DNA of 64,000 bases from Acanthochlamys bracteata (Eukaryota; Streptophyta; Magnoliopsida; Pandanales; Velloziaceae): positions 444,001-508,000 of the forward strand of contig CM034144.1 in assembly GCA_019914995.1 (NCBI GenBank). Reading direction: 5' to 3'. The position numbers and the translations under genes were made by a program. Position 1 is the stretch's first letter, and each line of letters opens with the position of its first letter. Positions 11,996 through 22,925 of this stretch are shown one piece after another. The notes beneath the pieces were generated by a model. It was not told the origin of the DNA and did not search any database. It saw nothing but the letters and a program-made list of their open reading frames with translations.

Positions 11996-12333
11996 CTCTC
12001 AATGAACAGTAGCCGCCATCAAGTCAACCAAAAAAAAAAGAACAAAAAGTTCCAATTCAAGTTGAAACTTTACTCCACAATCTTGTACTTGATTCAAACT
12101 TCGAAACTGCAAAAAGTGTCGCCTTTCTGCTTCATTGATCGCTCAATCAACTAAACTATCGTGAGTTACTTATTTAAGGCAATGCAAGCCAGTAAAACTT
12201 CCAAATCTCTCAACCACTAACAGTAACAGTATTCGACGAAATTGGCGAAATCAGTGAAGGGGAACTCGAGCTGGAACCAAAAGCAAAATCCAGTTCCCAA
12301 ACAATATCAAACTCTAAGCAAGAAAGAGTCCGA

Positions 12334-12612
12334 ATGGAGCCAGTGCTCCTGTCCGATCTCCCGCTTCGACTCAAAACATTCTCCGAAGGCAAAGAAAAGA
12401 AGAAGGATTTTGAAAAGGGTCTTGAAAAGCTTAGAGCTGACCTAATTGAAGAGCAGAGATTGATTTGGAATTCAGTCAAATTGAATCGACCGGTCGTTCG
12501 TTTGCCGGAGGAGAGTTTGATCTTGTTGCTTTCCCCTGCTCTGATTTCGTCTTCGAATTTTCCCGAATTCAAGCTTGTGGATTCAATTTGGTTTCGATTT
12601 CCCTGCTACTGA
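12334..12612 (+). CDS. Small hypothetical protein, 92 aa
   Basis: The ATG at 12334 opens a 92-codon frame ending TAC TGA. The protein has a charged helical N-terminal half (FSEGKEKKKDFEKGLEKLRA, EEQRLIWNSVKLN) and a more hydrophobic second half (ESLILLLSPALISS, FPEFKLVDSIWF). Its composition looks protein-like and it sits head-to-head with the SAGA gene, but I do not recognise it. The antisense frame over the same DNA has no ATG, which favours the plus strand. It could also be a first exon or a transcribed leader. Confidence 0.4.
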   Translation: MEPVLLSDLPLRLKTFSEGKEKKKDFEKGLEKLRADLIEEQRLIWNSVKLNRPVVRLPEESLILLLSPALISSSNFPEFKLVDSIWFRFPCY

Positions 12613-14418
12613 TTTCTGTTTGCTGCTGTTGTTGTTGTTCTCCAGAGTAGAATTCTTCTTTTTTTTTTTCTTGGTTTGATGTCGATCGCTCGCGAGCAGA
12701 GAACACTCTCGTCGGGGTTTTTTTTTTTTTTGGTGGTGTTTTTCAGTGTGTTTCTCAAATTAAGAAATTATTAAATATGAAAAAAATATATAAATAAAAG
12801 TAGGCTTCTTTTGTTTTCAGTGTGGCTGGATTGCTTTATGTGGTTGGGTTGATACATATGTGGAACCGGGAGGCTAAAACTACACGAGCTTGAAAAAAGA
12901 AAAAGTCAGCGGGTATGACTTAAGCGGTCAACGCAGGTGCCAGGAACCTGGAACCAGTGGCATCAGTGAATTGAATGATTCAATCCTTCATTCATCATCA
13001 GACAAAATGATTTCTTTTCCTTTTACAAGTGAAATGTTTGTCGTCAGTTAGATTCTTTTCCTTTTACCAGTCATGATACGTACATGAGTTGTAGTAGTAG
13101 TAGTAGTAGTATGTTGTGCTTTGTTTTGTTACAGTTTGGTTTGATGAGAACAGCAGTAACACATGTTGCAACTTCTATGAATGTGCTGCTGTGGTAATAG
13201 CTAAAAGCTTGTTTAGTTCACCGTAAGTGATCCGAAAGTAATTTTCTTCCGACAAAATATTACATTTGACGCATGGCTGTCTTTCAGTTCTCGTGAATGA
13301 ATATCCAAACAACAAAGAGAACAGCAGCCAAAAAGCTCCGATACGTGAAGGCATCCTACAAAAAAGCATACAGCAATATTTCAGTTTTTCAGCAACTGGA
13401 ACTTGCATTACCAAACTTATGACGTTATATGTCAGACTGCAATGTTAAAGTTTGCGAGCCAAAAATTAGCTTACAGTCAAAATGTTGTTACAAATGCAAA
13501 CTGTTTTCAGATTTCCTGACAAAAGAATATTTGCTACAAACTTTGCCCAAATTTCTTCGTACGTTTTCATTTCGTGTTCAATCGACATGAAGATTAACAA
13601 AACCAAAGGATAGCTATCCTTATACTGTAATTATTTGATGCTTCAGGAATTTTGTCGCTTCGAGTTGTGAAGATGGTGAGAACGAATGAGAGTATAGAGA
13701 GAGCCGCCCCAAGTCTCATTGAAGCACCAATAGGATCAAAAGAAAACCTGCATGAATGGATGTGATCTCAAAGAAAGTTGCAAAATAATGGAAATGAAAT
13801 ACAGCTTGGAAATTCGGTAACATAGACAGCCAACAGGATCTGTTCAGACGAGCAGTTCTGGTGGTTTGATTCTGATGAAGAAGCACAAACAACAATAAAG
13901 TTGATGAGAGACAAAAGTTGTGCAGATTTTAACTAAACCAGTGAGGATTTTAACCATCTCATGTTAACTCAAAGAGGCGTTTAGAAGAAAAAAAAGAAGA
14001 TGCGAAATTCAGAAATTGTCCTAGAGTTATACTTCAGGACTTGCTACAATCAGGGACTTTACTAAGATGAAATATATAGTTAGCATCAGTTTGCACTAGA
14101 AAAGAAAGATATCCAACGGATAATAAGCAATCCATACCCAGATGTGGAAGTCTCAAGTAAACATAAAGCTGATGATTTATGGAAATCAGGATTGCTCTCA
14201 CTTAAGCAAAAACTCAGAGATGTATAACCTCACAAACATTTGAGCTCCAGCCAATTTGGAAGTATTGCTTTACAGGAGAAGTTATTCCGGGTGCATAAAA
14301 ACTGGTGAAGGAACTGCCACATTAAATATCTACCAGTACAGGACCCAAGATCATAGAGGTCGAATGCCACAGTAGTCAATTAATTCATCATGGAGGAAAA
14401 GATACCTGAGAAATATTT
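12613..14418. other. 1.8 kb region downstream of the epimerase gene
   Basis: It holds poly-T tracts (12659-12672, 12718-12732), a GTA trinucleotide microsatellite (13091-13112), and probably the spliced 3' UTR of the minus-strand epimerase gene. Twelve bases past the epimerase stop there is a good donor (CTCAG/GTATC, at about 14407), and good acceptors lie at 13748 and 13356. The exon-like blocks after those acceptors are listed separately. Confidence 0.4.
13284..13747 (-). other. Two exon-like blocks encoding hydrophobic segments
   Basis: After an acceptor (CATTCATGCAG) the minus strand at 13747 downward reads in one frame PIGASMRLGAALSILSFVLT.., a membrane-like segment. After a second acceptor (TTTTTTGTAG) the block 13355-13284 reads AFTYRSFLAAVLFVVWIF.. 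to a stop. The two do not join in frame through a donor I can see. They may be 3' UTR exons of the epimerase gene with chance hydrophobic frames, or exons of a small membrane protein gene. Confidence 0.25.
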
Positions 14419-17400
14419 TCAACCTTCCAGGACCTTTTGAGGATCCAATTTTCCGCTGCAATAACTGGAAGGAACAGTAAACAACTCCAGCCTTCCTTTC
14501 CATTTCTCACCAGGTTTGAGAGTAATTGGCTTCTCAACAGCAGCAGCTTCCACGCAAAGCATCTGTTTGTACTCATCATCTCCAAAATCTGCCATTGATT
14601 TTGCCTTCTTGTCCCAAGGATTCCAAATAACTGCAAATACATGACCAAAATCAGACTACTATAATTGTTTTTAAGGATATCAAGATCGAGTCATAAACAC
14701 ACTAGCAAAAAAGGGAGAGAATTCTGAATGTCTGTGCTAAACCAGAGCTTGAAATGATTGAGTGCCTCTAGTAATCAACTACCAGCATCTGGAAGCCCCT
14801 CTTTTTGTAGAACAAAAGTTCTCTTTTTCTCATGGTCTATAATTGCAATCTTAGTTGGTGTACTCAGGTATATCTTGTCCACCTTATTTTATAAAAGAAA
14901 ATTCTATGTGAGGTAAAAGAAACATTATGTAAAATGATAACTGAATTTCAATGGTTACTCACTTCAGATTCATATGTTATTGCATCTCCTTGCTCTGTAA
15001 ACAGCTCCTTATTCTGTAAGCTGTCCAGATAATCCAGCGTCTCTAAACCTTCTACACACACTTCACTGTAACATTGGTTTGGAATGACGACGTTAAAAGC
15101 AATACAATAAAAGGCTGTAAACCAAAAGCATCATAAAATTGGCCAGAAAAAGATGAGCTCATTGAAAACCATTTAAGTTATTCACAATTTGAAACTAACT
15201 ATCTACGACTACATATAATCACCATGCAGAGAAATCAGTCAATCAGTAAGAAGATGCAGAGAGCCTTGCACTATGAGGGTCTCTGCATAGTCTGAAATAC
15301 TACTAATTCACAAAGTAAGAAAGTAGACAATTCCCTTTTCCAATCAAATTATGTTTTTTCTGCTGAACAAGAGGAAAGTTGAAGCATTATTCATGAGTTA
15401 TCACTAGCACAGTATGACTTGCAGCAACATAAAGAGGCTACAAATCGAGCAGAGGGTAAGGCTAAACCTATCATAAGAAACTAGCAAATGGTTCTCAGAG
15501 ATCAGTTGCAAAACATCTTTGCTTGGGAACAACACAAAGGACCTCAACAGCACACTTCCTATATAGAAATGAGGATTTAGACTATGTACCATGTACCTAC
15601 TCACTGAAGCAGGCTGACATGCTTATATCTACAGAACATCAAAGCCATCTCCAGACATCTTTTATTTCATTACAAGAAAAGTAGGCATTATCGTGCAGCC
15701 AGATACAACACAAAGTACACAGATTCCCTGATTCAGAAATTGAAAGAATCTGACAAACCTGATATCTGAAACAGAAAAGTAAGTGTGATATGCAAATGTA
15801 AATGAGAATGGCTTCCCATCAGAGTTGGTATTTCTTATGCGTGAAGTCAGCGTGAGCTCTCCTCCTGGTCCAAGACTGACCCTTAATCGGAACTCATAAC
15901 TGCAAGTACAAACAGATTACATTATCGCTCGATTCATAATAAAAAAAGTAAGAAAATAGCTCCAAATTCCTTTTGGAAAGAAATCCAAGATACTATATAT
16001 AGCATTATTGAAACCTGTGAGGCCAGGCTTTTGAATCCTCTTCAGATGACTTAAGGATAAGATCCACATATGCCTTCGCAGAGCTACTTGCTGGAAGAGG
16101 CGGCGGGTCATTATCGATGCTCCAAAACTTATTCCTTGCAAAGCCATGCTGTTCAAGGGTACCATGGGTGCCAAACTGCATTGGAAATGATAAATCAGAT
16201 GAACTGTACAAGTAATAACTGCATACTGAAACATTCAGCACCCAGTAAAAGATGTCCTACAGAATCTAAATCTTAGTCGAGAACAAGAAATTACTTGAGG
16301 AAAACAGATTGGAACGCCACCACGTACTGCTTTTGGAGGCTTGAAGAACGCCTGTCATAAGTAAATGAAAAGTCAAGCAGAAAATGATAGTATTCAGAGA
16401 GAATAAGGTGGTGGGAAAAGATAGAGTAGGAAGAAAACACTTGGCCTTAGATACATCCTCCAACTGTTACTGCAGGAAGTAAAACTTAATACACAAAATC
16501 ACTGAGGTCAAAACGATGATATTATATAATTGACACATTGCAGTATAACTAGGGTGAACGGCTTCTATTAAACAAGAATAGTTTAGGCACGTAAGAGGCA
16601 AGTTACCAGTATAATTTACTTCAAATCAAGAAAAAAACAATATCATGTGTAAAAGGGTCGCAAGAGGACTTGGTCAAAGAGACATGAAGAAGAGAAAGAG
16701 GCAGAAGGGGGTTGAAATGAATGAGAAAGAGTAGAAGAATGATGACAAGGACAACTAGCAAGATATTATTTCTTAAGTTCAAGATCACTTCGACCTCATT
16801 TGGGTAAGAGGAGACCAAAATACAAAGTCGAGTCACATCACAACAAACTTTCTGGATTTAGATATAGCACTGGTGCTAATAGCCAAATTTTAAAGATCTT
16901 AAGAAACTATCCTGCGCACCAGAAAGAGAATCTTAGTACCTTATTGCTGACAAAAACCAACTCTTTTCCGTGATCATTTTTCCGTGACATTACTTGACCG
17001 CCATAGATGTACCTAAGGACAAATTACCAACTGATGCGAAATAAGTTTCTTATCATCCAAACAGAAAGTTAAAATTACATGGTGAACACAAGGGCACCTT
17101 TCTTCCTTCCATAAAACAAAATTTTGGTTGAGCAAAGCGCATTAAAAACCAACGCAAAGTAGCTAGTTTCTTGTAGGATAACTTCTATCTGAGTACCCTC
17201 CAGAAAAGAAACAACTCTTGTCAAAACAAAAATAACTGAATAGTATGCAGTCAAAACGTTGTGACTGTGTTAAAAGCATGCATTTCTTACTAAGATTATT
17301 GATAATGACATTCTGATATTGTACCTACTTTCATACCATATGTCCTTGTATTCAGTGAAATTAAAAACACATCATTACTAACGTAAGAATAACAACCTAT

Positions 17401-17986
17401 TAAATTTATAAGAGAAGTGGTTCCAGATAACATAAACATTTCTAGATAAATTACCTGGTCATATCAATCAGGTATGACATATGTGCACCACACATTCGCT
17501 ATGCAGCAACTGCTCAACCAGTTCATAAGTCACAGACCAATTTGAAAGCCATAAATCAGACGACACTGAAATCATTACATACACAACTAGTTTCCACTTC
17601 AGACAAATAAATACAACACATCATCGATACCTCTCAGCAGTTTACAAACTAAGATAAGCATATATGTCCAATCAAAAACTAAATAACGATAGAATCCCCA
17701 ACATGATCAAGCAACAGAAACAACAGATCGGTCCGTTTCATTTCCCTTCCAAATCAAACTAATCTTATTAGCAATCCCCAAAACAACAAAAAAAACTCAG
17801 AATCCCAGACCCAAATTTAAAACGACTTCAACAAAAATCATGACAAAATCCAAACAAGAAAACAGATAACCAATCAATCGAAATACCTCAGCGGAGCAAC
17901 CACGGTAACCACGGAGGATGATTTTATCGAGACCGTTGATTCCTTTGCAAAGCTCCACAGCTGGTTTCTCTCCCGCTGGATCCCAT
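14419..17986 (-). CDS. Putative glucose-6-phosphate 1-epimerase (aldose-1-epimerase family), first exon frame broken
   Basis: Minus-strand exons: 17887-17986, 16940-17012, 16295-16351, 16015-16175, 15759-15899, 14963-15065, 14783-14882 and 14419-14630. Exons 2 to 8 join cleanly. Family signatures are FKPPKAVRGGVPICFPQFG, LEQHGFARNKFWSID, FSFTFAYHTYFSVSDI, GLETLDYLD, VDKIYLSTPTKIAIIDHEKK and VIWNPWDKKAKSMADFGDDE. The enzyme interconverts alpha- and beta-hexose 6-phosphate; catalytic His and Glu are expected in FAYHTY and MLCVEAAA. Two problems sit in exon 1. Its family-like frame (GEKPAVELCKGINGLDKI) has no in-frame ATG: the nearby ATG at 17986 is in another frame and soon stops. Also, GAG/GT..AG/GTAC splicing to exon 2 loses two bases relative to the expected SAEVYIYGGQV. 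A missed microexon, dinucleotide indels in the assembly or true inactivation are possible. Confidence 0.75.
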
Positions 17987-18040
17987 AACCTGCTACAGCA
18001 ATCTAACCACAAACCCTAACCTAGCTTTCTCTCGCTTTCT

Positions 18041-18062
18041 CCTCTCTCTCTCTCTCTCTCTC
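18041..18062. repeat. (TC)n microsatellite in the epimerase 5' leader
   Basis: An uninterrupted CT/TC run, read as GA on the transcript strand. It lies just downstream of the TATA-like site and upstream of the first coding exon, a common place for GA tracts in plant leaders. An AAACCCTAA telo-box lies next to it at 18011-18019. Confidence 0.8.
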
Positions 18063-18124
18063 GCTTCACGGCATTTGAGCACAACAACAAACAAATAGAA
18101 CCAGTGCAGTAGAGTGGGTGACTC

Positions 18125-18237
18125 TTTTTATAGTGAACGAACCGTTCAATTTTGGTGCTGTATAAGTGCTGAGGTCAACTCTATTTCTCTCTGCCACTGT
18201 CACGTGATTTTAAGATGAATTTTAGCTTACTCACGTG
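18125..18237 (-). promoter_or_regulatory. TATA box and two G-boxes of the epimerase promoter
   Basis: On the minus strand CTATAAAAAG lies at about 18124-18133, some 140 bp before the coding frame. Two CACGTG motifs lie further upstream at 18201-18206 and 18232-18237. A three-codon uORF (ATG CCG TGA) follows in the predicted leader. Position suggests a light- or ABA-responsive promoter; that is inference. Confidence 0.5.
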
Positions 18238-19588
18238 ATCTCGGTGTTAAAATCTTCAATCTCAAATCGTGTAAGGTTGTTCAGCAGTACTTATAATAAT
18301 ATTTTTTTATTTAAAACAAATTATTTATTTTTAAATTAACTTTTTATAGTATTTTTAAAATCTAGAATTTGGAAAATACATATTACTTACAATCAATAGT
18401 ATGCAGAATATTTATATATATTTTTTAAAAATTAAATTCTTTTAAAAACTATTTAAAATAAATCTATTTATTTTATATGATCATGGATTTGTGAACCTCC
18501 TACAAGACTTGGGCCGAGTTTTATGTTTGAAATGGATCCTAGATTCGTCAAAGATGCTCTGTGGATTAAGTTTTCAATAACGGCCCAGGGACCTTATTTG
18601 GGCTTTCATCAATTGTACGGAGATAAATGGTTTTCGGCAATAAGTAGTTCCGACTGTGTTACGTTGATCATTACATTAAAATCTAGTTCGTATTGGTTAT
18701 GGTTAAAATGATTTGTTTATAACTTTTTGCACAAAATTCCTTAGTATATTTTATATTTATTTATATAATTATTTTAAATAATTTATTTTTAAATAATTTA
18801 TTTTCGAATAAAGAAATATACTCTTTGCTGTTGATAATATTTTTTATTTATCTTCATTCGCGGGTATTTTTTAATCTTCATAATTCACTTTGTTTTATTA
18901 TAGTTATTTCAGCTCACTTTCGACTATAAAAAATTAAAGAACTTATATTTATTTATTTTAATAAAAATTATATAAAATAAATTTATTTTATAGTTTTATT
19001 TATAATAATTTATTTTCAATAAATTATGTTCTAATAACTACTTTTTCTAAAAACACACGCTCTACCTCTGTAAGAAGTGTATCTGTAAAACAAGGAAACG
19101 ATATTCTTATTTGAATATGAAATTTATGTGCTTTAGATTTGTTTGAAAGTTCTGGAAAATCTTTTGTTTTTTTTCTGCAATGTTAATATAATTATTGTCC
19201 AAATAAAAATCTGGCCCTCAAAAATACACACCAATAACGTGGCCATAGTTATTATCTCAATATAATCCAAAAGATTAAACTATAAATTATTAACTAAATA
19301 TTTTTAGTGTAGAGCTTTTCTATCTTAAATTTTAATTTTAAATAAAATTTAAAATTAGAAACACTATTATTTTGTTATTCTTTATAATAAAACCTAGAAA
19401 TGCAGATGATTAAGGTGCAAATCCTGCGACCAAATAATTTGTTAGCTTCTCAAACCCTTATCCCACTAAATAAATCCACAAGTGGGAACTGGGAAGGAGG
19501 AAAAAAAAGAAAAAAATCAAATAACCAGTTTTGCCTACTTAATTAAGAACCAATCAGTAGAAGAACCAAACAACCAGAAACAAGAAAG
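18238..19588. other. AT-rich intergenic region
   Basis: A divergent gap between the epimerase promoter and the plastid-protein gene. It is mostly A/T runs with scattered TTATTTTTAAATAA-type words typical of decayed MITE sequence (18300-18480, 18740-19060). A 62-codon ORF at 18523-18711 has no recognisable product. Confidence 0.5.
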
Positions 19589-21289
19589 ATGCAGATTGCA
19601 GTGGCTTGCTGTTCTCCACAGACAAATTTTCTCACAGGGAAACCACTCTTTCTATCAAGATCTCACAAAGTAAAGCTTCACCATGTCACTCTGCTCTCTT
19701 GTAGATGCTCTGGAGATCTGAAGGATGCTGACCAACCTAGGTATGTTGAATTCAAGTTGCTAGAAAAAGATTTGATTTTGAAACTTGGAATTCTTGTTTC
19801 TGCACCTTGTATTTCTTGTAAGTTGGTGGAATTCGAGTTACAAGAGAAAAGATTTCATTTTGAAGATTGAAATTTCTGTTTTTGTATATTTGGTTTCTTG
19901 TGATTCTGTTTCTTTTAGTGTTCTCAGCAGTCTAGGTGTGTGGAAATCAAGTTACTAGGAAAAAGATTTCTTTTTCGAAAACTTAAAGCTTTTTGTTTTG
20001 GTTTCTTGGGTTTCTCGTAATTGACTTTATTGAAAGATTCTAAGCAGTAAGGGCAAGTGGAAATAAAGTTCTGCAACAAGATTTTGATTTTGAAGCTTGA
20101 ATTTTTGGCTAGTTGTTGAGCTATGAGTAGTTCGACGGTTGTTCATGTGAAGAATTTAGCATTTGATTATGGTTTGTTGTGAATAAAAATTGAATCTTTT
20201 GGAACTTAAATTATTGTTGTAGCCTGTTGGGAAATTTTTTGGTAAAGCTTGGAAATTTTGTTTTAGAGATACACTGTCATGGATAAAGCTTGAGAATATA
20301 TTTCTGTGAAGTGAGTATTGCTATAGGCATACAATTCCTAAGTAAAAGATTGTTCTTGAGTTTTGCTTGGAATGTAGGGAAGATTTTTCGTAGATTGAAT
20401 CTTTCAGCAGTTTTTTCAGAAGCGTTGTTAGATCTCTTGTATCACAAAATAGCTTTCGCAGCTACTACTGGAGCAGATGAAGTTCCAGTCAAGAATTTTC
20501 TTATGGTGTCAAAATAGCGAGTGCTATGACAGATTGAAACAATAAGAAGAAAATCATAACTATGGTTCCTGAAATCAAACTTTTAGAAGAAATTCTTCAT
20601 GCACAGAAGTTCACTCAAGTTATGCATATATGTTTATGCACGCGATTGTTTCTAGTTGATTTCGTGCAACCTGTTAAAGCTGGACACTTGACTTTCCCAT
20701 TGCAGTAGCAAGAACGAGCATAAAATGGCAAAGCTAGCCATTGTGGCAGCAACTGCAGGCGTGCTGGCATTGATGCCAGTGCAGGATGCATCCGCTGCCA
20801 AGTCAGGTGGCAGAATTGGAGGGCAAGCCTTTCGCTCATCTGCTCCAAGGACTTCTGGTCCGCGTGTAAACCAATCAAGGTTAGAGCCATAAGCTTGTTC
20901 ATTTGCATTGCTACTGAGTACATGAATGCCTCTGTTGGTTTTACAATCTGGTTTTGAACACTTGGCTTTTGATGAAGGAGAACATTTACAGTCCATGAGT
21001 TTTTCGAACGCTTGCCTGTTAACTCGCCATACCTTTCCATGTTTGCAGGACTAACATCTACATAAACCCGCCTGTTGCTCCTCCGCTAGTTGGTGGATAC
21101 GGTTACGGTGTGCCCTTTGGCGGTGGTTGGGGTTGGTCTCCGTTCGCGTTCTTTACACCTGGACCGAGCGTTGCAGTGGGCATGGGAGGTGGGTTCGAGT
21201 TCTTTGCAGCAATGCTGATCTTAAGCGCCATTGCAACAGTCATCAGAAAATTCAGTAACCGTGCGGATGAGTACGATGACGACTACTGA
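19589..21289 (+). CDS. Small glycine-rich predicted chloroplast membrane protein, unnamed
   Basis: Three exons (19589-19740, 20706-20879, 21049-21289) close in frame to 188 residues. The N-terminus (MQIAVACCSPQTNF..) is Ser/basic-rich like a transit peptide. A second targeting-like stretch, KLAIVAATAGVLALM, ends in DASAAKSGGRIGG, resembling an Ala-X-Ala thylakoid processing site. Next come an Arg/Ser segment, a Gly/aromatic segment (VGGYGYGVPFGGGWGW), one membrane span (FFAAMLILSAIATVI) and an acidic tail (RADEYDDDY). The layout resembles the N-terminal half of plastid DUF1517 proteins, but the family call is tentative. Intron 1 holds decayed tandem repeats. The next gene starts only 166 bp downstream. 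Confidence 0.8.
19745..20105 (+). repeat. Four decayed ~45-bp repeats inside intron 1
   Basis: Related blocks of the form GTGGAATTCAAGTTxCxAGxAAAAGATTTxxTTTTGAAxxTTG occur at about 19745, 19825, 19936 and 20052, spaced 80, 111 and 116 bp. They look like an old tandem array that has drifted. All lie in the first intron of the glycine-rich plastid-protein gene. Confidence 0.55.
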
Positions 21290-21375
21290 AACCTACCGGC
21301 CGGAGTTAAATTAAACTAGCTTTTTTGTAATTAACTTAAAATTTGAACAGTTTTGTAGTACCTTTCAAATCCTCT

Positions 21376-21384
21376 TATAAATAG
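21376..21384 (+). promoter_or_regulatory. TATA box of the PPR gene
   Basis: TATAAATAG lies 80 bp before the PPR start codon and 87 bp after the stop codon of the upstream gene. The PPR promoter must therefore lie within or against the 3' UTR of its neighbour. Confidence 0.6.
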
Positions 21385-21455
21385 TTATATTGTTCAATGA
21401 AATTCTCTGTTCAACTCTCGAGCAAGTTTCCAAAATTTTTCCCGCCAGTTCAACT

Positions 21456-22925
21456 ATGCTCTTTCTTCCCCGTCGCCGCTGCTCAGCGGCGATGCTACGG
21501 CTTCTCTGTTGCCGCCTTTCTTCTTCCGTTGCTGCTAACGAAGAAATCGATCGTCTGACTTGCTTAATCAATTCGCATCCGTACCCTTCTGAACCACTCG
21601 ATCCACTACTCACTGATCATCTTCTTCCTAACCCTTCTCTTCTTGATCCTCTCCTCCGCCGTTTATTCTCCGGTCACGCTTCCGGTCCCAAAGTTGTCGA
21701 AATTTTCCTATTCGCGTTATCAAATCCTTCGTTCCCTCAACCTTCTTCTGCTTCTCTTTGTTATCTCCTTCACATTTTAACCCGAATGCGCGCCTTCCCT
21801 ACCGCTCTCTCGCTTCTCCGTGAACTCTCTGTTCATCATTGTAGCCTTTTGTCAGTCTCAGCCCTTGCCGCTTTCCTTTCTCGTTACGCGAAATTTAAAC
21901 CGTTTGAAGACACCCTCAAGGTGTTCGATGAATTGTCTGAGCTGTGGTCACAAGCTGGAAAACCGTTTGGTGCCGATGAATTCAACATTCTGCTTCGGTC
22001 GTTTTGCGCTAATAAGCATGTGGGAGAAGCTAAGGCTGTTTTCCAGATGTTTCATCACCGGTACCCCCCGAATTCTCGCACGCTCAACACGCTTCTGTTA
22101 GGATTTAAGGAGACAGGTAATTTGTTAGCGTTGGATATATTTTACCATGAGACGGTTGCTCGTGGATTTTTACCAGATTCTGTAACATATAATGTACGAA
22201 TCGATGCTTATTGCAAGAAGGGGAGGTTTTCCGATGCATTAGCATTGCTACAGGAAATGGAGGAGAAGAAATTTACACCAACTGTTGAGACGATAACTAC
22301 ATTGATCCATGGTGCAGGCATCGTGCATAACCCATTAAAGGCGAAACGCTTGTTCGATGAGATAAGTGAGAGGGGTTTGTGTGTAGACGCAGGAGCATAT
22401 AATGCTTTGATGGGAGCGTACGTGAGATGTAGAGACCTGAAAGCATGTATGGCAGTAATGTCCGAGATGGAGGAGAAAGGGATTGAACTTGACGATGTTA
22501 GCTACTACACAGTGTTCTGGGGAATGAGAAGGGTTGAAGAGTACGAAGGATTCCGTGAACTTTACGACAAGATGATGGAGAGGGGATTCATTCCGCGAAC
22601 AAGAACTGTAATGCTACTTATGAAGCTGCTGTGTGAGAAAGGGCGTACAGATTTAGGACTGAGATTGTGGGATTACATAGTGGACAAAGGTTGTTGCCCG
22701 CACAGGCACGCACTGGATTTGTTAGTGACCACGTTGTGCTGCAGAGGTAAAGTTGCTGATGCTTACAGGTGTTTCCAACAAGCTGTCGAGAGAGGTAGGC
22801 AGCCTTCACATAGGGGTTTTAATGTGTTGGAAGGGTTTCTGAGGAAACGTATGGAGACTGAAAAACTAGAGGAGCTTTGCCGAATGATGGGCAGATTGCA
22901 GTCCCTTCCAGGTTTTACTACTTGA
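21456..22925 (+). CDS. P-class pentatricopeptide repeat protein, organellar
   Basis: An intronless ORF of 489 residues from the first in-frame ATG at 21456; the open frame upstream has no earlier ATG. The N-terminus (MLFLPRRRCSAAMLRLLCCR) is strongly basic, a likely mitochondrial presequence. About ten degenerate 35-residue helical repeats follow, for example DEFNILLRSFCANKHVGEAK, DSVTYNVRIDAYCKKGRFSD, AYNALMGAYVRCRD and DVSYYTVFWGMRR. There is no E, E+ or DYW extension, so it is a P-class protein. P-class members bind organellar RNA and act in intron splicing, processing or stability. The sequence recalls At3g61360-type proteins, but I cannot verify that. It lies head-to-tail with the plastid-protein gene. 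Confidence 0.9.
   Translation: MLFLPRRRCSAAMLRLLCCRLSSSVAANEEIDRLTCLINSHPYPSEPLDPLLTDHLLPNPSLLDPLLRRLFSGHASGPKVVEIFLFALSNPSFPQPSSASLCYLLHILTRMRAFPTALSLLRELSVHHCSLLSVSALAAFLSRYAKFKPFEDTLKVFDELSELWSQAGKPFGADEFNILLRSFCANKHVGEAKAVFQMFHHRYPPNSRTLNTLLLGFKETGNLLALDIFYHETVARGFLPDSVTYNVRIDAYCKKGRFSDALALLQEMEEKKFTPTVETITTLIHGAGIVHNPLKAKRLFDEISERGLCVDAGAYNALMGAYVRCRDLKACMAVMSEMEEKGIELDDVSYYTVFWGMRRVEEYEGFRELYDKMMERGFIPRTRTVMLLMKLLCEKGRTDLGLRLWDYIVDKGCCPHRHALDLLVTTLCCRGKVADAYRCFQQAVERGRQPSHRGFNVLEGFLRKRMETEKLEELCRMMGRLQSLPGFTT

Noticed and set aside
12210..12572. 120-codon minus-strand ORF, Ser-rich
   Set aside because: It has no ATG (the frame opens at TTG) and lies antisense to a better plus-strand ORF that starts with ATG.
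18523..18711. 62-codon plus-strand ORF in an AT-rich gap
   Set aside because: Composition follows the surrounding intergenic DNA and there is no recognisable domain or splice context.
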